A stretch of DNA of 64,000 nt from Diogma glabrata (Eukaryota; Arthropoda; Insecta; Diptera; Cylindrotomidae). This document shows, piece after piece, positions 28,693-39,983 of the stretch (its first letter is position 1; every line of letters starts with the position of its first letter). The position numbers were made by a program, and so were the translations under genes. The notes below the pieces were generated by a model. It had not been told where the DNA came from and made no database searches. It was given only the letters and a program-made list of their open reading frames with translations. The stretch is taken from positions 460,831,272 through 460,895,271 of the forward strand of contig OY856186.1 in assembly GCA_963693315.1 (NCBI GenBank). The letters are read 5' to 3'.

Positions 28693-30495
28693 ATGTCAAG
28701 TCAAATAGACATTGACCATCCATTTTATGGATTGGAACCCAGCGAACTGCAAATTGAATGTCTGGTTCGAGGTGTGGATTTCAGAGGGGTCAACTGGGCA
28801 GAGGAACTTCGAAACCACGCGGTACAAGGTTCAGTTCCATTAACTGTATCTCACGCGAGAGATTTGGTAGCTGAGTCTCAAATGGTGGTGCAGGCAGCAC
28901 AACTAATTGTGAATCAGATACGTAGACTTCAGCCACCGATTAATCAGCCATTCTTAGATGGTCTGGCTAATCGTGTGTTGCACTATACAGGGAGGATGAA
29001 TAGGTTGGGTTCTCGCGATGATTTGCAAGAAGCCCGCACCTACGCTATCTCCCAATTGTCACGCGCTTGGGATATAATAAGATCGTTGTCGACACGTCCA
29101 GTTATGCAGAGTAAACCAGGAGGATCATCTGTACCATCCGAATCGCCTGCGTTTCAGCCAGAGGAGAGATCCACTCCAATACCAGTACAGCCAATAACTA
29201 ATACGATACACAGTTTAAATCGTGGCTATCAACAACAACAAAGACGGGCAGAACAATTACCACCATCGTGTTTTCAACAATCAGGTTTAAGAGCGGAGGA
29301 CTTCGCATTACCACAACTGGGTTCATCGTTCCAAGCTGAACAAATATACATCAATCCGGCATTGGTACAGCAGCCTCTGAATTATCAACCGATACCACAG
29401 GAGCAGTTGCAACAATTTCAAACAAATTATCCACAAGCTCCATTAACAGCACCACCACCATACAACCCACTTCCTCAGGTATCTCGTGTCGCGGCTCCAG
29501 CATTGTCACCGGGAGCATACCGAGAGGTACGTAGGAACAATTTGAGTCGTTATGACTCAAATTGGGTTCCGAACTTCACAGGGGATGGTCACTCTCCTGA
29601 TGTTCATGAGTTTATCCATCGAGTGGAGGCGGCTGCAAGGAGGGACCGTGTGTCCTGGGACGACCTGAGGTCGATCGTTCCACGGTACCTCAAGGCAGCT
29701 GCCGATAGATATTATTTGAATTTAACTCATGAATATGAGGAAGTGACCTACTCAGTGCTTAGGGAAGGACTCCTACGCACCTTCGGTACGCTCACCGATG
29801 ATAAAGCGGTATTACGTGTTCTTTTGAACCGTAAACAGAAAGTCAAAGAGAGCGTTTATGAGTATTTAGTTGAAGTGGGTTCGTTAAATCGGAGATTAGT
29901 TCGACCATTTGCTGCAGCTGAATTATTAGAAATCGCTAGGGAAGGACTGAGTGTAGAACTGAAAAACGCTACACTTGCAGCAACAATCACAACTATGGAC
30001 GAGCTTCGGACATTGTGTCAGAAGTTCGAACGTTTGTGGTCTACACCAGTCCCAACCAGAATGTCAAACTTAAGGATTAGCGAACTACAGCAAATGGACG
30101 ACTATGAATCAGAAATAGATCCAGAACAAGATGGATATATTGAAGCTGTGGATACACAACCTAGAAGAATTCTGCAACGACCTGCGATATCATCTGGTAA
30201 TACTAATCAACCTGGTCCATCAATGTCCAGACAACCAATTGTCTGTTTTAGATGCGGGGTAAATGGACATCGAGCTCCTGATTGTTCTAAAAACAGAATA
30301 AAACTGTATTGCTGGAAGTGCAACAAACCTGACGTAATTTATGCAAATTGTTCTTATTGTCACCCGTCGGTAAACTTCCGTCCGAGAGTACATGCTTCGG
30401 GGATGGTACCCTCGGTTCAACAGCCAATGAGCCCGAAGAAAGCGACGAGAGATGTAGGAACACAAGACGATCTACCACCGAAGAAACCAGAATAA
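28693..30495 (+). CDS. Element B gag polyprotein
   Basis: 600 codons from an ATG in good context (CATCAAAATG). The N-terminal 130 residues are helical; a Q- and P-rich linker follows (about 180-270). A Retrotrans_gag-like capsid domain lies at about 285-455 (NWVPNFTGDGHSPDVHEFI, YLKAAADRYYL, SVYEYLVEVGSLNRRL). The CCHC knuckle CFRCGVNGHRAPDC is at about 518-531, and a second cysteine group follows. It ends at 30493-30495, overlapping pol by 148 bp; pol is in the -1 frame. The protein should form the particle shell and bind genomic RNA through the knuckle. Element A keeps only the last quarter of it. Confidence 0.92.
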   Translation: MSSQIDIDHPFYGLEPSELQIECLVRGVDFRGVNWAEELRNHAVQGSVPLTVSHARDLVAESQMVVQAAQLIVNQIRRLQPPINQPFLDGLANRVLHYTGRMNRLGSRDDLQEARTYAISQLSRAWDIIRSLSTRPVMQSKPGGSSVPSESPAFQPEERSTPIPVQPITNTIHSLNRGYQQQQRRAEQLPPSCFQQSGLRAEDFALPQLGSSFQAEQIYINPALVQQPLNYQPIPQEQLQQFQTNYPQAPLTAPPPYNPLPQVSRVAAPALSPGAYREVRRNNLSRYDSNWVPNFTGDGHSPDVHEFIHRVEAAARRDRVSWDDLRSIVPRYLKAAADRYYLNLTHEYEEVTYSVLREGLLRTFGTLTDDKAVLRVLLNRKQKVKESVYEYLVEVGSLNRRLVRPFAAAELLEIAREGLSVELKNATLAATITTMDELRTLCQKFERLWSTPVPTRMSNLRISELQQMDDYESEIDPEQDGYIEAVDTQPRRILQRPAISSGNTNQPGPSMSRQPIVCFRCGVNGHRAPDCSKNRIKLYCWKCNKPDVIYANCSYCHPSVNFRPRVHASGMVPSVQQPMSPKKATRDVGTQDDLPPKKPE

Positions 30496-33400
30496 AATCA
30501 TCTAGCACATTTAATTTCCCATCATTACATTGCACGTATTTTAGACGTCTGGAACGTAACATCAGATATTGGAGGATGAGGAAATTATTTCGCAAAGCTT
30601 GTATTTCATCTATCCTTTCAGAAACAAAGGATCCTCGGCCGCGACTAGCAATAAAGATTTTGGACAAACATATTTCAGGTCTATTGGATAGTGGAGCGTC
30701 AATCACTATACTTGGAAGAAATTCCTTGGATTTATTGGAATCATCAGGTACAACTTACCGTAAGTACACTTCGTGTATTCGTACGGCAGATGGTACTGCA
30801 AATAAAATTTTGGGTTACATCGAAATTCCAATAACTGTGAATGGCTCCACTAAACCAATGCGGTTCCATATAGTCCCTGGATTACGAGAAGAGCTCTACC
30901 TGGGCATAGATTTCTGGGAGAAATTTGGTATTGTTCCTTCATTTGTTAGTGAACTGACTCGCACAGAGCTACAAACTTTTAATACACATAACCTCACCAC
31001 TGATCAGCAACATGAACTGGATATGATCAAGGATTCTTTCCCGTCATTTGAAGTGTCTGGGCTCGGAAAGACTTCTTTGGTTGAACATGTCATCGATGTT
31101 GGTGATAGTGCACCTGTTAAACAGAGGCACTATCCCACATCGCCGGCTGTTCAACTAAAGGTTTATGCCGAACTCGACCGAATGCTTCAAATGGGCGTGA
31201 TCGAAGAGAGTAACAGTTCTTGGTGCTCGCCAGTGGTTTTGGTACAAAAAGAATCTGGTAAAAACAGATTATGTATTGATAGCCGTCGAGTCAATTCACT
31301 AACTAAAAAGGACGCTTACCCACTTCCCTTGATTGATGGCTTACTAGGTCGTCTAAATAGCACAAAGTACATTTCAAGTATTGATCTCAAAGATGCTTTC
31401 TGGCAGATTCCTCTGGCAGAAGCATCTAGAGACAAGACAGCCTTCACAGTGCCTGGTCGTCCATTGTATCAATTCCGGGTTATGCCCTTTGGATTGTGCA
31501 ATGCTCCTCAGACAATGTGTCGGCTAATGCACAAAGTGATACCACATCAATATCACGAAAATGTCTTTGTTTATTTGGATGATCTATTGGTAGTCTCTTC
31601 CACGTTCCAGGAACATATGGAATTGCTGTCCAAAGTCTCTTCATTGTTAAGAGCGGCTGGGTTAACAATAAACCTCAAGAAAAGTAAATTTGTTCTGAGA
31701 GAGGTGAAATACTTAGGATTTTTGGTTGGTGAAGATGGTCTTCGAACAGACCCTGACAAGGTAAGAGCTGTAGCAGAGTATCCAGCTCCATCTACAGTTA
31801 AACAGATACGACGTTTATTGGGAATGGCTGGTTGGTACCAACGTTTCATACCCAATTATGCAAGCGTGGTATCACCAATCACAGATTTATTAAAGAAGAG
31901 TTCGGGAAAATTGAAATGGACATTGGAAGCGCAAGCTGCTTTCGAAAATTTAAAACGATTGCTGACTACAGCACCAGTATTAATTAACCCTGATTATAAT
32001 AAAGAGTTCTTTATTAGATGCGATGCGAGTCTGACAGGAGTAGGTAGTGTGTTGTATCAGGTTGATACTGACGGACAAGAGTGTCCGATAGCCTTCATGT
32101 CGAAAAAACTTAATAGAGCTCAAAGGAACTATTCGGTTTCTGAGCTGGAATGTCTTGCGGCAATTCTGAGTGTGAAGAAATTCAGGGGCTATGTTGAAGG
32201 TCACCGATTTACAATTGTGACTGATCACTCAAGTCTGAAGTGGCTTATGTCACAGAAGGACTTGAGTGGCCGTCTGGCTAGGTGGAGCCTAAAACTCCAA
32301 CATATGGATTTTACCATTGTCCACCAAAAAGGTACCCAAAATATAGTCCCTGATGCTCTATCTCGTCTTTATGACGATACACACGAGGAATTGACGGAAG
32401 CATTAGTACATCACATCAGTGAAATTAAAATCGACAATGAAGGTTATCGGCACAAAGAGTATACAGATATGATAGCTAAAGTTCAATCATCACCCAAGGA
32501 CTTTCCTTCAGTTAAAGTCGTGGATGATAAGCTATACATACGTATTGAGCCAAAACCTGATGCAATACCTAACGATGTTCCTGTGTGGAAACTCTGGGTA
32601 CCAAAACCGATGACTTCCAACATGATTCAGAAACATCACGATGATAGTACTGCTGCTCATGGGGGTGTTAAAAAGACTTTAGAATTACTTCGACGTCTTT
32701 ATTATTGGCCGGGCATGGCGTCACAGGTACACAACTATGTTGTGTCCTGCGACACATGTAAACAAACAAAAGCCACGAATCAGATATTGCGTCCTACGAT
32801 GCAATATCAATTCGAAACAGCACGTCCATGGCAGAGAGTCTATATAGATTTTTTGGGACCGTACCCTCGTTCTACACTTGGGAATACGGTGTTATTGATA
32901 GTTCTGGATCATGCTACGAAGTTTGTACTACTGAAACCACTTAGAAACGCAACTTCACCGAAGGTGAATGCTTTTCTAAGGAATGAAGTGTTTCTTACAT
33001 ATGGGGTACCAGAGTTTCTGCACAGTGACAATGGCAAACAGTTCACTAGTAGGAACTTTCAAAATCTTTTGTCAGGTTTCGGCATTAAACACATTAGGAC
33101 CGGTGTCTATAGTCCTCAAAGCAACGCGTCAGAGCGGGTCAATAGGTCAGTTCTAGCAGCAATTCGAGCGTTCCTTAAAGGACAACATACCAAGTGGGAC
33201 TCACAAATTGGTGAAATCGCATATGCACTGCGGGCTGCAGTACATTCTGCTACCAAGTACTCACCGTACTATTTATTATTTGGTCAACATCCAATCTCGG
33301 ATGGAAATACTTACCATTTGTTGAGATCACTACACAAGCTTGGTGAAGATGCTGGTGAGGAATTAGAACGCTCTGATCATTTGACTATGCTCAGGAACCG

Positions 33401-33665
33401 GGTTCAGAAAAATTTAAAAGCAGCTTTCAAGAAATCGCAACATCAGTACAACCTGCGATCTAAACTACGGACTTTTCAACCACAACAACGTGTGTATGTA
33501 CGGCAACATCATTTGAGTGACGCTACAAAAAAGTTCTCGGCAAAATTGGCTCCAAAGTTCTTACCTGCAATGATTAAGACTAAGATTGGAAATGTACTCT
33601 ACGAGTGCACAGATATGAGCGGTAAGAATCTTGGAGTCCATCACGCGAAAGACATCAGGGAATGA
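30348..33665 (+). CDS. Element B pol polyprotein (PR-RT-RH-IN)
   Basis: 1,105 uninterrupted codons. Protease LLDSGASITILG; reverse transcriptase with SSIDLKDAFWQIPL and VFVYLDDLLVV; RNase H with FFIRCDASLTGVG; integrase with an HHCC zinc domain (HHDDST, CDTCKQTK) and DDE residues in YIDFLGPYP, LHSDNGKQF and SNASERVN. All catalytic residues that I can check are present, so with the intact gag this copy could be autonomous. The N-terminal methionine is inside gag; expression by -1 frameshift is likely. No env frame follows. The PR-RT-RH-IN order identifies Ty3/gypsy; the lineage is not decided by eye. Confidence 0.93.
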   Translation: MFLLSPVGKLPSESTCFGDGTLGSTANEPEESDERCRNTRRSTTEETRIKSSSTFNFPSLHCTYFRRLERNIRYWRMRKLFRKACISSILSETKDPRPRLAIKILDKHISGLLDSGASITILGRNSLDLLESSGTTYRKYTSCIRTADGTANKILGYIEIPITVNGSTKPMRFHIVPGLREELYLGIDFWEKFGIVPSFVSELTRTELQTFNTHNLTTDQQHELDMIKDSFPSFEVSGLGKTSLVEHVIDVGDSAPVKQRHYPTSPAVQLKVYAELDRMLQMGVIEESNSSWCSPVVLVQKESGKNRLCIDSRRVNSLTKKDAYPLPLIDGLLGRLNSTKYISSIDLKDAFWQIPLAEASRDKTAFTVPGRPLYQFRVMPFGLCNAPQTMCRLMHKVIPHQYHENVFVYLDDLLVVSSTFQEHMELLSKVSSLLRAAGLTINLKKSKFVLREVKYLGFLVGEDGLRTDPDKVRAVAEYPAPSTVKQIRRLLGMAGWYQRFIPNYASVVSPITDLLKKSSGKLKWTLEAQAAFENLKRLLTTAPVLINPDYNKEFFIRCDASLTGVGSVLYQVDTDGQECPIAFMSKKLNRAQRNYSVSELECLAAILSVKKFRGYVEGHRFTIVTDHSSLKWLMSQKDLSGRLARWSLKLQHMDFTIVHQKGTQNIVPDALSRLYDDTHEELTEALVHHISEIKIDNEGYRHKEYTDMIAKVQSSPKDFPSVKVVDDKLYIRIEPKPDAIPNDVPVWKLWVPKPMTSNMIQKHHDDSTAAHGGVKKTLELLRRLYYWPGMASQVHNYVVSCDTCKQTKATNQILRPTMQYQFETARPWQRVYIDFLGPYPRSTLGNTVLLIVLDHATKFVLLKPLRNATSPKVNAFLRNEVFLTYGVPEFLHSDNGKQFTSRNFQNLLSGFGIKHIRTGVYSPQSNASERVNRSVLAAIRAFLKGQHTKWDSQIGEIAYALRAAVHSATKYSPYYLLFGQHPISDGNTYHLLRSLHKLGEDAGEELERSDHLTMLRNRVQKNLKAAFKKSQHQYNLRSKLRTFQPQQRVYVRQHHLSDATKKFSAKLAPKFLPAMIKTKIGNVLYECTDMSGKNLGVHHAKDIRE

Positions 33666-33989
33666 TGTCTTTTCGTTAGGTAGGGTTGTTCCTCTGGCTG
33701 ATTGTCGTCTCTGGGGTTCACATCTTCAGGTCATACTTACTGGTTGTATCGGGGTGTCCATGGTGCTGACGTTCGGATGGATGGTCGGTCTCAATACTCA
33801 GTGAAGTTCTTAAGGACTTCATGAGTGTTGGAACCGGTCATCGGTCTTGACGCCAGTGACTGTGGGTATCTCGATCCCAGATACAGTTTAATAAGTGGAA
33901 GTAGTTCGGTGGTTTTCTGTCATGGAGGGGATGGCGACGTTTTTGTGATTTCAAGAGTAAAAATCTTGGTTTCTACCTTGAATTCATGG

Positions 33990-35068
33990 TGTAACGATCG
34001 CAATAATCGCAAAACAATAATAAAACCAAATTCATCTTCGTTTTCAATTCAATAAAAATGCATTTCATTAGTTTCCGTTCATTTTTACATTAATAATAAT
34101 TTTAAAATTTTCTAAAACTTAACTGCTAGTTAAATTTTGAATATACTATAAAAAGCAAACGAACGTACTAAATTTTTATTTCCAATACTAATGAACAGAT
34201 GTCGTGTTAATCATTACTGAATTTTCGAAGATTGCCCGATTTTGTTTTGACATCATAAGATGTCAAAAGAAAAATCACATTTTGCAATTTTAAAAAAGAT
34301 TCAATTCCATCTCGGTGCTTAAAGCAAAAGGTTTAAGTCAGTCTGTTATTAAACATTACATAAAATGTATTAAAAATAGTTAATAATTCTCGATATAACA
34401 GTGATTGTAGATTGTTATCGTTATATATTTTTATAATAACCACTTGTAAAAATGTTACAATTAAATTAAATTTCATTATAAAAGTGATTGAATGAATAAA
34501 TTATTTCATATATGTAACGACGAAGGAAAGTTTCCCTGATGTTATAAAAATTACAAATAACCTTGATTTGTTAATGTTAACATTGAAAATAAACGATTTG
34601 GCAGTATCATTACGATTTGGAATAATAAAATTTATGTGCAAAGGGATAAACCAAAATCAAATACAAATGCAATGTTCAATTGGGCATTTCGAACAGCTGA
34701 AGATGCAATTCAACGTGCAGCAATTACAGCAGCAACTTATGTTCACAAATTAGTTCGTCCAATACAGTTAGTTGATCAAACGCTAGTCAAGGGAATTGAA
34801 AGATTAGAAACCAAACCACCAATCAACAGTTATAATTCAAGGTATTTTTAGATTATAGATACATTAATCTTTGTTTAATTATTCCTTTTGGAATGTCAAG
34901 ATAAATTTAGGAAATAGTAAGAGATTCTCAAATTTAGGGTCCGTGTGGAGATAATCTGTATGGAGGGAGTGACCTCCTTTGCTTAACTATAATAAGATGT
35001 GTTTGTGATCTGTATAGATTTAATAGTATACTGAACAGAAACATAGTAGTAAAGGTCCAATGGTTATA
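33990..35068 (+). repeat. 3' LTR of element B (with second perilipin-like exon copy)
   Basis: 1,079 bp, practically identical to 24821-25899. The perilipin-like block is at 34644-34841, where the variable codon is Arg (IQRAAI) instead of Cys as in the 5' LTR. Confidence 0.92.
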
Positions 35069-38000
35069 AAATTCCGACAGCCTTTTCAGATAATCCATTG
35101 CTTTGTGGGTATCGAGGGCTTGAAAAATCGAACCTCATGTTACATTCCGATGCAAATCGATCAAATTCCGCAGAGCCAAACGGAACATTGTCAGCCCTTG
35201 CAACTGTTGGATATCCAATGCGATTGAACACATTCCGCAGCCCGTCAATAATGTGTCCCGATGTCTTGGTATTGATTCGATATGACACCAAATAGTTTGA
35301 ATATGCATCCATAATAGCAATAAAATCATGCCCAGCATACTCAAAAAGGTCCATTGAAATACGTTCATACGGATATCGTGGTGTCTCCCCTTGAACCAAT
35401 GGTTCCTTTTGATTGTTTCTTTTGAATTTTTCACAAATTGCACACGATTCAACCAATTCCTTGACTTGAGTGCTCATTCCCGGCCAATAATATAGCATTC
35501 GCGCCCGTGAAAGTGTTTTCTCAATACCGAGATGTGGTGCATGCAGCCACTTGGCAATTTTGTTTTGAAGTTCCGTTGGAATTACCAACCGGTCACCGTA
35601 AAGCAAAAGTTCATTTTCGACATGCAACTCAGATTTTAGTTTGTGAAACTTCTGTGCGAAATCATCAAGTTGATGATATGATGGCCAACCGTGTTCGACA
35701 TATTGACAAATTCGTTTGTATGTTTCATCCCCCTTCATGATTTCTTGATAGTAGTTATAATTGTCCTCCGACACGCAAACGGATTTTGTGATCGAGTGAA
35801 TTATGCCCGACAATTCATCGTTTTCTTCCACCTCCCCTAGCTGTGCTCGTGACAAGCAGTCAGCAATGAGCATGTCTTTGCCTGGTTTGTACACCACGTT
35901 CATGTGTGGGTATTTCAAAAGTAACATGAACATTCGTTGGAGTCGAGCGGTTACATCATCAATGTCACGTTTGACTAAAGTTTCAAGTGGCTTGTGATCA
36001 CTTTCAACCACGAATTCGCGTCCGTAAAGGAAATAATGAAACCTTTGACAGGCAAAAACAATGGCCAACAATTCCTTTTCGATTTGGGCCCATTTTTGTT
36101 CACTTTTGTTCAATGTTCGAGATGCAAAAGCAATAGAACGACTCTCCTGAATCAACACACAACCCAACCCATCTTTAGATGCATCCGTTTGAACAACTAC
36201 GGGCTTCTTTGGATCATAAATTCCCAGCACTGTATCAGATGAAATGATTTTAAGCAAATTGTTGAATTCAATTTCATGTTCATTACCCCATTCAAATTGT
36301 ACATCATTCCGTTTTAAATTTCGTAGACTCGCTGTGCTTTTCGATAAAGTGGGAACGAATCGCGCAATGTATTTTAAAAGGCCTAAGAAACGTAAAACCG
36401 AACTTTTGTCGGTTGGTTTTTTCATTCCGAGAATTGCATCCGTGTATTTAGCAAGTGGTCTAATTTCCCCTGAGGAAATGGTATTTCCCATGAATTTGAC
36501 TTGCTTTTGCTTGAATTGAATTTTTTCAGGGTTGAATTTAACATTATTTAGACGTGCCCGATCAATGACTTTGTTTAGAATGGCGTCATGTTCCACATCA
36601 CTTTCCGCAAAAATAATCATGTCATCAAAATAAATCAAAACCCCTTGTAAATCCCCAAAAATTTGAATCATTTTCCGTTGGAACATTTCTGGTGCACAAT
36701 TCAACCCGTATGGTACACGATTAAATTTGTAACGACCGAAAGGTGTCATAAATGTTGTTAGTTGTGAACTCTTTTCATCCAACTCCATATGCCAAAACGC
36801 ACTACTGAGATCTAGTACAGAAAAAATCATTTTATTGGCCAATTTCGACGTGAAATCGTCAATAGTTGGTATTAAAAAATGCTCACGCTTGATACATGCA
36901 TTTAGTGGTTTTGGGTCTAAACACGTGCGTAAACGTCCACCATTTTGTCTCTCGACCACTTGTAAATTATTCACCCAATCCGTTGGGTAGTCAACAGGTG
37001 AGATAATTTCCTCCCCCACCATTAGATCTAATTCGCCCTTCAATTTCTCCTGCAATGCCAACGGAATTCGTTTCTTGTAATGTAAAACTGGCTTCGAATT
37101 TTCATGCAAGTGAATTGAAAACTTTCCCGGGAATTTGCCAGTTCCATGAAACAAGTCCCAATTTGTTTTTACGAATTTCTGTTTCTCACCCGATGTACAA
37201 GCAATTGTATCGACCTTGTCAATATCCATCCGTTTAATCAACTTCCATTCAATGCAAGTGTCTAAACCCAGTATTGGTTCATTATCATTACTAACTACAA
37301 TAAACTCAGCGAATTGTATAGACTTTGTTCTTTTATCGATACATTTTAATTCAACTGTACCATAAACTTTAATTAAATTATTATTGTAATCAAATACATT
37401 GTAATTGTTATCCCGATTTGAAATAGGAACTTTTAATTTCTTAGCAACTATTAATGGAATACAATTTGCATCGGATCCAGAGTCAAGTTTGAATGTCACA
37501 ACATCCGACAATTGATCACCAACAATGTATTCCTTTGTCCACTTCGCATTCACTGAGTTTATTCTAAAAATAAATTTACGAATCTTATTACTATGAGTGC
37601 GTGTCATCGTTTTATCATTATCAAGCGACTCACCTTCATTCCAGTTCATCGATGAAATTTGTTTTGTTGTTGCATATTGTTGTTGTCCACTATTGTTGTT
37701 GTTGCTGCTGCGGCCGCTGCTGCTGTAGTTATTTTTGTTGCCGCTTTTCTTCGACTTTAATTGACGGCACATACGTTGAAAATGTCCGATTTTGCTGCAG
37801 CACTTGCATGTTTGACCCTTTGCCTTGCAAGCATCTGGATGTTTTGGTGTCCACGCATCACCACAATTAAAACAAAAACGATTGATGACATGCACAGCCT
37901 GGTGTACAGTCGATTCAGATGACGTAACAATACTGGAGACAATCGGTTTGCTGTTCAAAACGTCTTTGTTCGCGTTTGCAGCTTCAAATGTTTTGCATAT

Positions 38001-38630
38001 TTCTATCACCCTTGCCAATGTTTCATCACGACCATCGAGTAGCTTCAGCTGCAATTTTTTTTCAAACACACCTGTTATAATTCGATCCCGCAGCAATCTA
38101 TCTCCGTACGAAACACCGCATGTACATGAAAAATCACAACGTTGTAACTGTGTACGCAGTTCTGTTTCGAATTCAGTAAATGATTGTTTTTCTTTTTGTA
38201 CAATACCATTAAATTTATATGATTCCATAGCAGCGTTTTTTTGTGGAATGCAATGCCGATCAAATGCCTGCAGAACCTCATCCAATGTACGTTGAACGAC
38301 AATATTTTCATTACGTTCCGGTACTGCTGCTACCGCCGGATTACCATCAGCTGCTGGTATGGCTGCTATAGCCGGTGTATGTCGAACGATGTTTTGTGTA
38401 CCAAGCAGTGCGTCTGTCGTTCCATCATTTGGGAATAGCGAATTGTAAATGTTAGCACCTTGTGTGCCAACCAACCAAATGAATGTGGCAATTTTCGTTG
38501 TTTCTGGATGAGCCGATTTTCCACTGGAAATCATGTACACCATGAAATTACGCTTCCAGTTCTGCCATTCAGTTGCCAAATTTGTGCAATCTAATTCGCT
38601 TGGCACGCGCTCATTGTTAGTTGTAGCCAT
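35069..38630 (-). CDS. Element C fused gag-pol polyprotein, truncated by insertion of B
   Basis: A single open frame from ATG 38628-38630 to the B insertion, so gag and pol are fused without a frameshift. The gag part has a cysteine-rich zinc region (CFNCGDAWTPKHPDAC, then CKCCSKIGHFQRMC, about residues 255-290). Protease FKLDSGSDANCIPL; reverse transcriptase SVLDLSSAFWHMEL, RVPYGLNCAPEMF and VLIYFDDMIIF; RNase H VVQTDASKDGLGC; integrase HHCC (HAPHLGIEKT, CAICEKFK) and core residues in ISMDLFEY, ARADNVPF and SNGLSEKAV. The LTR border falls directly after the last of these; the remaining integrase is at 24686-24820, 17494-17835 and 15804-16142. The leader before the ATG repeats CCGATGAAAT-like motifs four times. 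Confidence 0.92.
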
Positions 38631-38938
38631 GACGCCCCAATGTGAAGAAAAATATTTGCGACAGTTTTCACGAATAGTTGAAAAATAATCCGATGAAATA
38701 ACTCTTCGATGATTTATTTATTCCGATGAAATGTTATTTTCGCCCGATGAATTGATTTAAATGTATATCTTTTCGGATTAATATTTTATATTTTCATCCA
38801 GCGTATTATATTAACACACGTACACAATGCTTTGTGTAGATGACGTAACTTTTCAATCCGATGAGAATTCAACTAATTTTAACTTTCCAGTGGAATTTTT
38901 TATCATATAGATTTGAATAAACAATTGTATTTTATTAT

Positions 38939-38955
38939 TTTAACACCTGACACCA
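38939..38955 (-). promoter_or_regulatory. Primer-binding site of element C
   Basis: In element orientation TGGTGTCAGGTGTTAAA follows the 5' LTR without a gap. The TGGTGTCAG start suggests tRNA-Leu priming, as in several fly gypsy elements. Confidence 0.7.
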
Positions 38956-39133
38956 TGTAATAAATAAGAATATTTATTAAAAACACAAATTATGGTTCTG
39001 ATTATTTATTCGCCTGTAATGTTTTTTATTGACATTTCTATTGCGTTGTTTATGCTTAACTAACTTGTGTTATCTTTGTAGTGAAGTTAGCTGGCAGTGG
39101 TGGTCGCTTGACATAATAAACGCACTCATTACA
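38956..39133 (-). repeat. 5' LTR of element C
   Basis: 178 bp, identical by eye to 15518-15695. The ACTAT duplication follows at 39134-39138. Confidence 0.92.
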
Positions 39134-39138
39134 ACTAT

Positions 39139-39453
39139 ACTTATTAGGTCGACTATGGTCGATGTAAACATTTATCAAAAAAGTACGTACCAAATCTTTG
39201 GTAGGATGATTTGCTAGGTACGTAGCAAATCATCCTACCGTACCTTAGGTACGTAGCAAATAGGTATTATTTTTGCGGTGTGAACACTAAAATTAGGTAT
39301 GACATTGAAAATAAAAATAAATCAACTTATTTTATAAATATGTATTTATGTTTGATGTGATTTTTTTGCTGAAATTAAAAGTAAAATAAATTTTAGCATT
39401 AATATAATTAATTTGAAAAAATTCTTCGTTGGAGTGACGTGAATAATCCATAG
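39139..39453. other. TIR-element interior with a small palindrome
   Basis: Continuation of the element interrupted by C. A 40-bp imperfect palindrome lies at 39200-39240 (TAGGATGATTTGCTA and its inverse). GGTACGTAGCAAAT repeats also occur. No gene. Confidence 0.5.
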
Positions 39454-39769
39454 TATCAAAATGTTTGTTTTTTCTGCATACACCTTATATTATTCACACG
39501 AAAATAAGAAATAAAATAAATTTTATTTATTATATATCATTTATTATTATACTACTATAGTTTCAATCTCTGTGAGATCATCAACTGGTATTGATATGCA
39601 ATTGGATATCAATACCATATCAATTGCATATCAATACCAGTTGATGATCTCACAGAGATTGAAACTATAGTAGTATAATAATAAATGATATATAATAAAT
39701 AAAATTTATTTTATTTCTTATTTTCGTGTGAATAATATAAGGTGTATGCAGAAAAAAAACATTTTGATA
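39454..39769. repeat. 316-bp near-perfect palindrome
   Basis: Arms 39454-39604 and 39621-39769 are reverse complements with one or two differences, around a 16-bp spacer that itself contains GATATCAATACC. Arm sequence includes GTATGCAG/CTGCATAC, ATTATTCACACGAAAATAAG and GTGAGATCATCAACTGG. No coding content. Confidence 0.88.
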
Positions 39770-39829
39770 ATATAATTAATGTTTTCAGTTTTTTATAAAA
39801 AATATATATGGAAATTATTTTTTCCTAAC

Positions 39830-39983
39830 CAAAAAATTAACAATGAAAAGGACGCGCTAAAAATTAATATGTCATACCTAATTAATAAGAGTTTACATCA
39901 CCGTATCAAATTTAAAAAGTATGATGGTGAAAATGGCTAGCAAATTTGATACGTAGCAAATTAGATACTGGTGTAAACTTAGT
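39830..39983 (+). repeat. Direct repeat copy a, with empty MITE site
   Basis: Block containing AAGGACGCGCTAAAAATTAA, ATGTCATACCTAATTAATAA and AATGGCTAGCAAATTTGATA, ending ACTGGTGTAAACTTAGT. Its partner at about 40145-40735 is the same sequence interrupted by the MITE at 40207-40632. TTAA at 39892-39895 is the single-copy, pre-insertion site. Confidence 0.82.

Larger units (their letters stand above)
24821..35068 (+). mobile_element. Gypsy-type LTR retrotransposon B, with chimeric LTRs
   Basis: 10,248 bp with 1,079-bp LTRs at 24821-25899 and 33990-35068, and AAAT flanking both ends (24817-24820 and 35069-35072). The LTRs start TGTAACG as in element A but end GGTTATA, an unusual terminus. The first 310 bp or so match the A LTR; the rest mostly does not, and contains an exon-like perilipin segment. 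The two LTRs differ at one site that I noticed (a T/C that changes Cys to Arg in that frame). The internal region has a 2.8 kb leader and intact gag and pol. It lies inside the integrase gene of C, 135 bp from element A. Confidence 0.94.
15518..39133 (-). mobile_element. Gypsy-type LTR retrotransposon C, with three nested insertions
   Basis: The minus-strand element reads from its 5' LTR (38956-39133) down to its 3' LTR (15518-15695). The LTRs are 178 bp each, look identical by eye, and begin TGTAATGAGTGCG and end TTATTACA in element orientation. ACTAT flanks both outer ends (15513-15517 and 39134-39138). Right after the 5' LTR is a primer-binding site starting TGGTGTCAGGTG, probably tRNA-Leu-type. 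A polypurine tract (15696-15718) precedes the 3' LTR. Within lie a Penelope-like element and gypsy elements A and B. Subtracting them leaves about 5.2 kb, a normal full length. The C coding pieces align across each insertion once one copy of the target duplication is discounted, which proves the order of events. Confidence 0.92.

Noticed and set aside
37601..38438. Plus-strand frames opposite the gag region of element C
   Set aside because: Shadows of the minus-strand gag-pol; composition follows the antisense codons.
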